NCBI GenBank assembly: GCA_051294375.1 | Contig: CM119266.1 | Coordinates: forward strand, 16,858,087 to 16,922,086 | DNA length: 64,000 bases | Reading direction: 5' to 3' | From: Paraspadella gotoi | Lineage: Eukaryota > Chaetognatha | Shown: positions 47,438 to 59,700 of the stretch, in pieces | Layout of the letters: each line of letters begins with the position of its first letter | Position numbering within the stretch: position 1 is the first letter of the stretch | Made by a program: the position numbers and the translations under genes | The notes under the pieces: model-generated | Seen by the model: the letters and a program-made list of their open reading frames with translations, nothing else | What the model was told of the DNA's origin: nothing | The model's database searches: none

Positions 47438-50070
47438 AGAGAGACTTTTCATTGAATTTAATTGATTATGCTTAATAAGTGAAAATATTACAAAGATTCC
47501 GTTTCCCTTTTTACACTTCACACTTTTTCTATGCCAATAATAATACAATTTGTTCTGTTTTTCGAGTATTTAACAAGTCTATTTATACCATAAACGGTAT
47601 TTGATCAACATTCAGTCTTAAATGTTCTTCAATCTTCTTGCTTCGTTTCGTCCACACATGACGGTTTTTGTTGACACGAAATTTAAAATTGTAAAACTCT
47701 TACGAACGTCATCTTCGACATCGTCTTTTTCTCTGTCGTTATTCGTCGTTGTCGTCGTTGTCGGGCTTTCGTCGCCGGTTTAGTGGTTTTCATTGTTTGT
47801 TTTCCATTCGTTTTCAAAACATCTTTTGTTGGAAAGAAAGCGAAATGTGCGGAGGGAACATAATTTTCGCGACGCCGAAGCCAAAGGGGACGTCTCTGCC
47901 CTCCCAAAGAACCGGAAAGGGCGAAAGTCAAGAACTTTAGTATTGTCGTATGTGCCTATTTAAAATAGAAAAAAGCAACAAGGAAAGTTATTTTGAGAAT
48001 AATTTAATCATATTGAGATCAAATGAGAAATGAGAGTGAGTTACGCTTCAATTTCGATTGACCGAAAAGATAGCGGACCGCGGTTGTTTCGCTAATCAAT
48101 CAAGTTAGGAATTTAGAGTCGATGAATCCTAGGCAGCCTCTCAAAACTCAAAAAGCGCACCTGAACAGACGAACCCTTTTAATGCTCCACGACCCCTTGG
48201 ATCCTATTAGAGTAAACCCCTCTCTGGGAGATATTTAAACTATTCCTTTGAATTGAACAATCTTAAACAAAATAAGTAACAGAAATTTAGTCCTAAGTCC
48301 GTTTGAGCTAATTGGGTTTGAGCAGTAAAAGCGCGTGTTTACTCACTAAACCGTCGTTTGAGCCCATTTAAGGTCTTACTTAGGAAAACCAGAGAGAGAT
48401 TCAAGGCGAAGTAAAATTATATCACAACACATTTTTTTGAAAAAGACGAGACTATCTACATTTATCATTGACGCGACTCCCACAGTGGACCCGAGGAGAT
48501 GTCAACAACTTTTATCCGACTCATTTAAAGTACAGCTCGAATAGATTTCCTTTTTTGTAGAAAAAAAGACCGACTTTCTTCTCCGATCGGTCAATCGGAA
48601 TTCCCCCCGGTTCGAACGCCGTAGCAGCGGCCGCCGCCGCCGCCGCCGCCGCCGCTGCATATCCTGTAATCGGAGCATCCGCGAGGATCGCGATCCTCTC
48701 TTTCGTAATATTCATCATCTTCGTCGTTGCATTAGTCTTCATTTTTTAATCCTATAATCTTACAGCTCATCTCGTATCTTCGCTACGCAGTTCTTCTGTT
48801 GGAAAATTGTTATCCTTATTAAATCCACAGTTTATGGTCTACTTTTTATTTCGATGACTGTTTTTCCAACTATTTTTTCTTCGCAAAGATGAGCACGAGG
48901 ATGACGAATTGACGGTAATCATAATGGGTGCAGCTCTTCTCGGTCTCTCGGTCCAGCACCACGAGAAAAAGGAAGAAACGATTCCTATGATCAATGACGA
49001 ATAAGATGACGGTTTTTCTCTCTCTGTGTGATGACGAATTGTTTGTTTACGGATGAGAAAAGTAAACAATCTTTTTTTTTTTTCGCGACGAGAATAATAA
49101 ATCTCTCAACCGTTGAGAGAGGGACGTTCAATAAGTCGCTGAGTTCTCTCTAATATGTTATACTAAAATTTTGCTAAATTGCAAATCAATTTTGTTTTTT
49201 TTAATTTCTACCCTATCTTTCTAATTGAAGGGCGATTTAAACAATTCAAACCTATTTGGTAATTACTTATATCTTCTATTAAGTTATACATACAGACCGA
49301 AAAGCGACGTATTTGGGTCGGTCCTCGCCACTAGTACAAATACATTTTTTTTTCTGAAAGGGGATGTGGTTTGGCGGTGATTATGATGGGCTTGAGAGTA
49401 ATGCTCGAGTGGCCGGAATGGTGGGGGGGGGGCTCATAGTAAAATTTAGGAATTCATTCTTTTCCTAAACGTTTTCTTGATCTGCATGACAAAGGTTTTT
49501 ACGGCTCGTCAATCATCACCGTCGTCATGGTCGTCGTCGTCGTCGTCGTCGTCATTTATTCTTCCTTATTTTTCGATCATCATGTTGTTCGAGACGCTGA
49601 AGATGATACCGTCGTCTTCGTCGTCGTTGTCGTCGTCGTCGTCGTCGTCTCTGCGTTCTCTCTTCCCCTTTATAGATGATGGTTAAGTTAATCTTCTTCA
49701 CTTGCGATTTTGTTGTTGTCATAATCATCCAAAAAAAGAGAGAAGGATATAAATTAATGTGTTTCCTTTTTTTTAGTGCATTTTGTTTTCTCATTTTTTT
49801 CTCGAAAAATGATGCAAAAAGAAAATAAATTAACCAATTTAAATTTGTTCATAATTCACTTATTTTGAAGACAGTCATTTTTCACAAGTGTTTTACTCTT
49901 ATCCAACCCCTGCTTTCTTTTTATTCCTTTCCTTTTTTCCCCTTTCTCTTGCTTTCCCCTTTTCCCTTAAGCGAAGAAATTTCTCTGAGTCACCGATTCT
50001 TTTCCCGACAATCGTAAACAAGAAAGTTGTTTTCTTCCAGATTCAAATCTAATTGAATTTTACTCACACA

Positions 50071-50149
<79 letters not shown>

Positions 50150-50172
50150 CGTTCGCTTGCTCTCGATCTCTG

Positions 50173-50263
<91 letters not shown>

Positions 50264-50410
50264 AGATCCCGCTCTCTTGAGCTTCAGGTCCAAAGTGAGA
50301 TCTTTCGACGGAGGAGAACGAAGCAGGAATCCCCCGAACAACCTCGCCTTGTCATCGAGTGAGTATTTTTAAATCAATTTTGTTTGGTTGATATTATTTT
50401 ATTCTATCGT

Positions 50411-50475
<65 letters not shown>

Positions 50476-53400
50476 CAGATGTCTTTTTATCGCACTTTGT
50501 GTTTTGCCTCGAGTCGCACTGTAATTACTTAAAAATCAGGCCAAGGCCTTTATTCCTGTTTTATTATTGAAGTGTAGTCGCTCCTTTGTAGGAGGTTTAA
50601 ACTGAGTAATGAATGTAATAAATTGTAAAATTTTTATTAGGACGAAGATTATAAAATTTTCAAAAAAAATCATAACCACACATAGGCACAGAAAAGTTAT
50701 TTTGACAGATATTATTTTGTTTTTCAATTATAATTACTATATAAAGCTTTTTTCTGTCTATATAATATCGAATCCTTACCAGTACACTTAACAGTGCTTT
50801 GCCGATTAATTGGAATGTTTAAGCTTGGAAAAGAATTAGGATTAGAATTCTGTAATCTGTATTATTTTATACAGCAAGGAACAAAAACTATTTTTTTATC
50901 TCCCAAATCTTTTCGTGAAAATCTTTAAATCCAGTGATCTTTCTCTCTCCTGTTCTCCGTCTCACAGGCTTCAACCAGGAAATATCAGCTGACGATGACT
51001 CTTCCTCAGATCGCAGACCAAAACCTGGGAGAAGAAAAAAAAAGATTCAAGGTGAGACGTTGTGAAATCGTGAAACCGCAACAAAAGGAAACATATCACT
51101 AAGACAACAACTAAAACCACACTGTTGTAGAAGACGAGCGGTTCGCTGCACACACGTTTCTGAACTCCGGCTCTAACATTAGTACGGCCAACTATTGCAG
51201 GGTTAGCCGCCCCGTCCCATGACCGAACCCGAGCTCTTTGGGATGCACAGACTTCGTGATACTTCCAGCGCCAGTGCTTTGGAATCTCAGACAAGCAGTG
51301 GGCTATAAAGTACTGCTGCTACAACGTTTCCCTCACCTGGCCCTCGATTTCAAAATAAAAATCTGGATTTTCTCTCTTTAAACTTTAATTTGCTCTCTGG
51401 TTGTGTTCTGGAATTTTATCTCGTCAGAAAAGTTTCTTCAAACAAGAGAATGAAAAAAAGAGAACGAGTCTTTGACAAAATTACAAGTTGTTTCGTTCAA
51501 TTTTTTTCAAGTTCGTTTAGATTAATGTTTTCCATGTGTAAAAAGATTGAACAATCTACAATTCTACAACTTCAACCTTTTACTTAGTCAACTTTTTAAC
51601 ACGATACGACTTTCAAATCCGCCTTTCATAACATCCGGCCACACGTTAGGCTAAAACGGCATGAGTAATATTTTTAGCAGCTGAATGTCGCACAAGTGGT
51701 TAATATCGTGCGTCCCAATGAGTAACTGCTCCGCTCGTGCCCTGGGATAAAAGGATCATCAATCCCGCATTTTTTTATTTTTTTATTATGGAAACAGACA
51801 ATTTATCCTCAGTGTGTGTGTGTGTTTCTGTCTCTCGCTCCTCTGTTTCTCTTCGCCAAAAGCAAAACAAGTCAGCGATGAACGAAATAAATCTTTTATC
51901 TTACCTTTTTTTTCTCTTTTTGCAATTCCGAACTTTGTCCTCGAGAATTTATCAGTTGTAACAACAGACACAAAAATAACAATTTGGACGGTTTCTACCG
52001 CTCTGACCCGAGCCACGCAGTACAAACAACTATATTATTTGGTTTGTTTGATGCGGGTTTTCAGTGTAACACTTATTGAAGTCGTTCTCACCGGATCATC
52101 GGACTCTTGAAATTAAACCAGGATCAAAATCTTTTCCGAGCTAAATCGATTCATTTTTTTTGCATTGTGTTTTGATATAATAAATTTTGGTGGCCGAATA
52201 CTACTTTGAAAGAACGAAAACACTTAAGCGACAAATCTTTTATTTTTCCCTTGGAATCACCGGAGACGTGGGAGTCCCTTCGAGTCACTCGAAATGTAAA
52301 TAAAAACAAAACAAAAATTCGTGATATTTCCAACTAAAAAAACCCAAAACAAAACCAAAAACAATATATAGCTACTACTTATCGAGACCCAGGAAGTTAA
52401 TCAAGCTTATTTCCTTTTTCTCTTTCAGCGGAAAGGATGAACCGCGACTCTGGAACGTGCGGACACGCCTCCTTTCAGGGAGACGAATTAGCCGACCAAT
52501 CGAGAGACAGATCGTCTGACCAATCAGAGGCTCAATCGTCAGTAGCCAAACCCATCGAATCTCGAGATTTGTCCGAGGGGGCCATCCAATCGCCGGCTGG
52601 CAGTACAAGAGATTCGGGTAAGAAGAACCGAAGATGGATTTTCGGCTCTGAGTGTAGTTAGTGGAAATGCATCTATCAAATAAACTAATCCTAATATTTA
52701 TGAGGGGGGAAAACAATTGAAGAAAAGAAAATCGGTTGTATGAAAGAAGGGCATGAAATTGGAAAGAGCAAAAAAAAAAATTATAAAATGTTGTTCAAGA
52801 TATGAAAAATTAGGAAAAGGTTAATGATATACGCAGTTAAATGTAGAACATAGTGGAGTATTAAGTTTCAATTTAAACGGCGGGGAAAAAAAACAGACAT
52901 TTATTTTATGTATTACTTATCATTTAAAAAAAATATATCCTATGAATATTTTTTAAATAGATTTTGGTGTAAGGGTAAATGTTAAAGTGGTAAAGATCAT
53001 TCACAACAGATGGGTTTATGCCTCAAACTTTCGAAGGCACTTACGAAAACTGAAAACCTTAAAAGTTCGGGAAGAAAACTCTGGCTCTAAAAACAGAATA
53101 ATAGATGCAAATTTGTAAAAAAATATTTACTCAGCGCAAAGCAATCATTTGTACCTACATTTTCAGTAGTTTTTCTTCAACCATAAAACAACGTTAGTAT
53201 AACTAGTTATATTTTTTTATATTTTCGGCTCCGTCTCCCCTAAGACGAATCGAGAATACAACGAAAAAAGTTCAATTTTAAGAAACTGTACAAACGATTC
53301 GAAGAAGGTAATTCAGGCTTTTTTTTTTCTTTTCACTTCGAAGAAGGATGATTGATGGTTTTGAGGAAACTTTAAAAATTATTTATTTAGTAAATAGGTT

Positions 53401-53690
53401 CTTTTTCACGTCTTTCCGTGGTGACTTGATTTGGTCAACCGTCTCTTTTTTTAACTATCGTTGGTGAAAGAAATCCATTTTGTTTCATGTTCTTTTAGCT
53501 TATCACTAAATCACAAATCACGCCGAAGTTTCATCTCTTTTTCTCTCTTTCTTTCTCCCTTCTTCTCTTTCTCTCTTTTCTCTTTATTTCTCTCTTTCTT
53601 TATCTCTTTCTCTCTCTGTTTCTCTTTTTCTTTCTCTCTTTCTCTCGTTCTTTCTTTCTTTCTTTCTTTTTCTCTCTTTCTCTCTATCTT

Positions 53691-53733
<43 letters not shown>

Positions 53734-56700
53734 TTCTTTCTCTCTTTCTCTCTTTCGTTCTCTTTCTCTTTTTCTGTTTATCTGTTTCTATTTTTTTCTC
53801 TTTCTCTCTATCTTTCTCTCTCGCTTTCTCTCTCTCTTTCTTTCTCTGTTTCTCTCTTTCTTTCTCTCTTTCGTTCTCTAACTTCTCTTTCTCTCTTTTT
53901 CTGTTTCTCTGTTTCTATTTTTTTTCTCTTTCTCTCTTTCTCTCTCTCTTTCTCTCTTTCTCTTTCTTTCTTTCCCTCTCTCTCTCTTTCTCTCTTTCTC
54001 TCTCGCTTCTCGACGTCTTTTCGGCCACGCTCATCGTGCTGCCTTTTTTCTCTTCTTCTCCCAGGTCTCCCTTCGGACGACGACGACACGGAAGACGAAG
54101 AAGAGGCTGAGGGGGAAAGGACGTTCATGTCGAAAAAGTACGGACAGACGTACAAGATCGTACGAGAGCTGCTCACCACCGAGCAGACCTACGTCGAGAG
54201 GCTGGGAATGATCATGGTGAGAATGAGAATCTGCGCCTGAGATAAAGAGATTCGTGATTAGATTAGTTCGGATAGTTCAAAGAGATGAAATATTTATTTA
54301 TTTATAGATGTATGTAATTGACTGTATGCCAGTGTATAGGAATTATAGAGTCTTTTTTGTTCAACTCAATAAATTAGAATAAAAAAGGAAAGAAAAAATT
54401 ATTACAAACTATTTCCTGCATTCGGGAATGTCTGAATATGTTGGGAGGCTCATTGAGCAATGATAGTTTTGTTCGTGTTGTATTCCTTAAGTTTTCAATT
54501 TGATCAACTAAAGCTTATAAAACAAAAAAGACTGTATATCGTACATAAAGATGAAGCACCTTAATTTTATCCATTGAATGAAAACGTTAAGCACGTGATT
54601 TGATTTAAGAGCCTATCTAAGGCCACCGAGGGAAGCGGATTGAATGAAACATTTTTATCACTCAGCCTCAGATTGGAAGGGAATTCAAAGCGACCATAAC
54701 GAACTGTATTTCCGTATGATTGAATTGATATCGCTCATTTTTTTTAGTTTCAACGGCTCTCTTTTCCAAAAGAGCCCCATTTCGGTTCCTCAAGGCCTAT
54801 TCTTTATTTTTACTTTAATATCTCACCCAAACTCAAAACAATATTCTTAACCATAATTTCTATCCCTAATCCCTAAACCTAACCCAAACTGCTAATCCCT
54901 AATCCTTAACCATAACCGCTAACCCTAAAATTAAATACGTAACCCTAAACCCTAACCTTAATTACTAACTTAATCTCTAACCCTAATCCTCATACCTATA
55001 GGTATAACCTTTAAACTAACTTTACAATTAACTTATTTTTAAATTTAATATAACTGGGCCGATTGGGCCTTCTGAAAAAAAAATAAGGCCGTAAATATAA
55101 ACTGTATGTTCATTTTATGGGAATGCAATTTTTTTTTATACCCCAACTCTCAGAAATTCAAACAAGGGCTGGAGGCAGCGAAGTCGAAGCGGCCCGGCTT
55201 CATCGACGACGCAACCATGAACGTGCTTTTCTCCAATTCCGACTCAATATACGAGTTTCACAGCAAATACTTTTTGCCCCCGATCCAAGAAAGGGTCAAA
55301 AATTGGTAGGGATATGTGGAAGAATTGAAGCAGTAAAAAGAGAGAGAAAATGACCGATTGATTGGCATGTACCGTAAATTTCGAATCCGTTTTTGTTTGC
55401 ACCGTAATGTTTTAGGAACGGTATAGATTTCGCCGTTTCTCACTCTCTTTTGTTTTCTCTCGCAAGCTTATCAAGTATTTTTGAATTTCTGTAAAAACTA
55501 AAATATGAACAAAATTATTTATAAAATCGTTGTCGCCAATTGTGTAAAAAATGTGTAATTTTTTTTTCAAAAGCAGAGATATTTTTAATGGTAAGTCATC
55601 AATCTTTTAAAATATTCTCTAGGGAGAAGAAGCAGGCGGTGGGCGACATTCTCAAGCCTCTCGTCAACTTCCTCAAACTTTACACCGTCTACATCAAAGA
55701 CTTTAACGACTCAAACCAAATCCTCATGGAGTGGACCAAGAAGTCTGAGTTGTTCCGCGACATCGTCAAAGACATTGAGAAAGCGTGCTGCAGCGGAATG
55801 CTCACGATGTCGCACCACATGCTGGGACCTGTACAGAGAATTCCCAGATATGAACTTCTGCTCAAAGGTTTATTGAAGAAGGGATTCAAAGTCTGATAAA
55901 AAAAAAAAAATTAAAAAAAGAAAGTAAAATCAAAACCTTTTTTCTCCGTCATTTCATCGCCCACCCAAAAACCCCCCCATTAAGATTACCTCAAACACCT
56001 CCCCCGCGACCATCCCGACTACCCCGAGTCCTCGGAAACCCTGGAGAAAGTCTGCGAAGCCGCCAAACACAACAACGACGAGATGAAAAAGATCGAGGAT
56101 TTCCGCAAAGTGTTGGAGATACAGGAATCGTTGGTCGACCTCCGCGAACCTCTCGTCTCGCCATCCAGGCAATTCCTTCACACGGGTCGCGTTGACAAGC
56201 TCAGCCGTCGTGGAGAACCACAGGAGAGATTCCTATTTTTGGTAGGTAGAAAGAAAGATTGCTTGCAAGCAAGCATTCAAAGTTGCTCGATGGAAAAAGC
56301 ATTCTTTTTTTTTTTTAATTATGAAATATGGTGGACTAAAATCCACTAACCGTTCATCAGCGGCCATTGGTGCAGGAGGCAAGTTATTCGCCTCCCAACC
56401 CTAAGGTCCGGCGTTTTAATCCGGTGGTCGCCTGGCAGTTAAGAGCGACGGGGCGCTTAACCCGCCTGTAACACGGTGTTACAGCCTGATTCGAAGCTCA
56501 GGGACTGCTGAACGGTTCTGTCATTAACACAACAATAATTACTGTCCTTTCAAACTATGAAAAGCAAAGAAAAAAAATTTAAAAACCTGTCAGGAGATGG
56601 TGCCTGGATGCTTTTGCTGAAAAAAAAATTTATGTGAAGCGAAAAGCCGCTTAAATGTTATATAGTATAGTTATAGTAGTTTATTATTGAATTTTATTTT

Positions 56701-59700
56701 ATATTATTAATCATTGTGGTGTAATCCTTTCGTTTCGTTGTGTAATGATTAGAAGAGTTTGAAAACTAATTTCAAACTCTTCTAATATTATTAATCATGC
56801 AAGAACAAAACCAGACCAGTCCAGTTGAGTTCAGATCCCCCACTGATTCGCTCCTCTTTCTTCCCAGTTTACCGATATCCTCCTCATCTGCGCCAAGAAC
56901 CTCGCCCGCGGATTCGCCGTCCGCGACCAACTCGACGTCTCGGGGATGGAGGTGTCCCAGCGGCTCGTCAAGGCGCGCGACGACAGCGAGGCCGTTCGTC
57001 GCCGCACCGAGCGCGGCGCCGAGGACGACGACGACGAGGACGAGGACGACGAGGACGAACTTCGGGCGGCGGGAGGTGGCGACGCTTTCGTTCTAGAGAT
57101 CAAAGCCAAACAAAAGGCGTTGATGCTTCTTTGCGAAACGGGAGAGGATTTGGAAAAGTGGATGGAGGTGAGACGTGATTTTTTGTTGTTTTTTTTTCAA
57201 ATTTCATATGTACCATTGGTTTTTTATCCATTGTTTAACTATAAATATAATGAAATAACAGGTTCTTCGGTCCGCGACTGAAGCGGAAAAGAAGAAAAAG
57301 GAAACGCGGCAACAGAAACTCGCCAACGTGGTAAGTGCCGAATTTTACCGAAGTTGCAGCAATGATGAACAATTAGGCAAACGTAAATTCTCAATTTTTT
57401 TTAAATTTATTTTTGATTATTATCAGGCGGAGCCTGCGGAGGCGGGTGACGTCGGCCAACGCGCTCCCAAGTGGGTCAAAGACTCCGAAGTCTCCCTCTG
57501 CATGAACACCGACTGCCTCGTCGAGTTTTCAGCCTTTAGACGGCGACATCACTGCCGAGCTTGCGGGAAGGTAGGGTCGAATCCGGGTTTTTTCTCCAGA
57601 AAGTCTGTTGGAATAACGGAGAAAGTAAAAAGCACCCAAACAATTTTGTAGGTCTATTGTCGATACTGCGTTCCCTTCAAAGCACAGCTCGCGTTTGCTG
57701 GTGATAAAGAACAGCAAATATGCAAATTGTGTTATACAATACTCTCTACGCGCTACGGCCACAATTCCAGTAAGAGAACTCAATATTAGGCATAATTTCA
57801 ATTGATTCAATTCTAAATATATATGTTGTTAACTCTACCGTGCAAAATTTGGTGCAAAATTCTCTAAATTTACGGATTAAGAATTTAAGTTGTTTTTTTT
57901 TTCATTTATATTTTGAATATACTTTGAATATACCGCCACAATATCTTAATTTAAACTCATTGCATTGAACATTTGTTTCCAGCGGAAGAAAACGGAAACC
58001 ATTACGAAAGCTCTTCGCAACCTAACGGATTTAATCCTAATCAACAAAATGTCAACGGTTGCTCAAGTCCTCACACTCCTCGAAAAAACAGAGGAAAAAT
58101 AATCGACGCTAAATTAACGGTAATAACATATTTCCTTTAATTTAACGCAAGCAAGCGCGGTTCGGAAACAATTTTTTCCTGAGGTTTATTCTCTTTGTCA
58201 CGTNNNNNNNNNNGAAAAAACAGAGGAAAAATCATCGACGCTAAATTAACGGTAATAACATATTTCCTTCAATTTAACGCAAGCAAGCGCGGTTCGGAAA
58301 TCAATTTTTCCTCGGGTTAATTCTCTTTGTCACGTTGTTCAGGTGACGGCCGGAGAGCACAAAGAGAGAGACATTACCGATATCCTCCTCATCTGCGCCA
58401 AGAACCTCGCCCGCGCGATTCGCCGTCCGCGACCAACTCGACGTCTCGGGGATGGAGGTGTCCAGCGGCTCGTCAAGGCGCGCGACGACAGCGAGGCCGT
58501 TCGTCGCCGCACCGAGCGCGGCGCCGAGGACGACGACGACGAGGACGAGACGACGAGGACGAACTTCGGGCGGCGGGAGGTGGCGACGCTTTCGTTCTAG
58601 AGATCAAGCCAAACAAAAGGCGTTGATGCTTCTTTGCGAAACGGGAGAGGTTTGGAAAAGTGGATGGAGTGTGAGACGTGATAGTTTTTTGTTTTTTTCA
58701 AATTTCATATGTACCATTGGTTTTTATCCATTGTTAATCTATAAATATAATGAAATAACAGGTTCTTCGGTCCGCGACTGAAGCGGAAAAAGAAGAAAAA
58801 GGAAACGCGGCAACAGAAACTCGCCAACGTGGTAAGTGCCGGATTTTACGCGAAGTTGCAGCATGATGAACAATTAGGCAAACATAAATTTTCAATTTTT
58901 TTTAAATTTATTTTTGATTATTATCAGGCGGAGCCTGCGGAGGCGGGTGACGTCGGCCAACGCGCTCCAAAGTGGGTCAAAGACTCCGAAGTCTCCCCTT
59001 GCATGAACACCGACTGCCTCGTCGAGTTTCAGCCTTTAGACGGCGACATCACTGCCGAGCGTTGCGGGAAGGTAGGGTCGAATCAGGTTTTTCTCCAGAA
59101 AGTCTGTTGGAAATAACGGAGAAAGTAAAAAAAGCACCCAAACAATTTGTAGGTCTATTGTCGATACTGCGTTCCCTTCAAAGCACAGCTCGCGTTTGCT
59201 GGTGATAAAGAACAGCCAAATATGCAAATTGTGTTATACAATACTCTCTACGCGCTACGGCCACAATTCCAGTAGAGAACTCAATATTAGGCATAATTCC
59301 AATTGAATCAATTCTAAATATATATGTTGTTAACTCTACCGTGCAAAAATTCTCTAAATTTACGGATTAAGAATTTAAGTTCTTTTTTTTTTTCATTTAT
59401 ATTTTGAATATACTTTGAATATACCGCCACAATATCTTAATTTAAATCCATTGCATTGAACATTTGTTTCCAGCGGAAGAAAACGGAAACCATTACGAAA
59501 GCTCTTCGCAACCTAACGGATTTAATCCTCAACCAAAATGTCAACGTTGCTCAAGTCCCACACTCCTCGAAAAAACAGAGGAAAAATATCGACGCTAAAT
59601 TAACGGTAATAACATATTTCCTTAATTTAACGCAAGCAAGCGCGGTTCGGAAACAAATTTTTCCTCGAGGTTTAATTCTCTTTGTCACGTTGTTCAGGTG

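Larger units (their letters stand above)
46930..50075. other. FGD intron 1 interior
   Basis: Contains CT (47133-47213) and GA (47352-47444) runs. (GCC)n at 48629-48655 reads poly-Ala on the minus strand beside a CTCCGATTACAG acceptor-like string. GTC runs lie at 49525-49552 and 49609-49650. No exon that fits the FGD frame is needed. Confidence 0.5.
56242..56867. other. FGD intron 8 with two insertions
   Basis: Holds the SINE-like copy (56327-56533) and the small inverted-repeat insertion (56715-56784) listed separately. Confidence 0.7.

Noticed and set aside
47683-47940. Open frames on both strands with a GTAAGAG donor-like site
   Set aside because: Three frames compete, the acidic one has no good acceptor, and the region is part of FGD intron 1.
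48521-48742. Minus-strand poly-alanine ORF
   Set aside because: Driven by a (GCC)n run within FGD intron 1. One acceptor-like string is present but no partner exon, so not called.
52437-52661. Independent small ORF starting at ATG 52437
   Set aside because: The ATG lies inside FGD exon 4 and the frame continues from exon 3 by exact phase match.
53461-54240. 259-codon ORF running through the CTTT tract into the DH exon
   Set aside because: The left part is microsatellite. Only 54065-54216 is coding, shown by the acceptor and by phase agreement with exon 4.
58374-59605. A second FYVE/PH1 module making a double-FYVE protein
   Set aside because: Chimeric start, copied introns, frame-breaking indels and flanking N gaps point to an assembly artefact.
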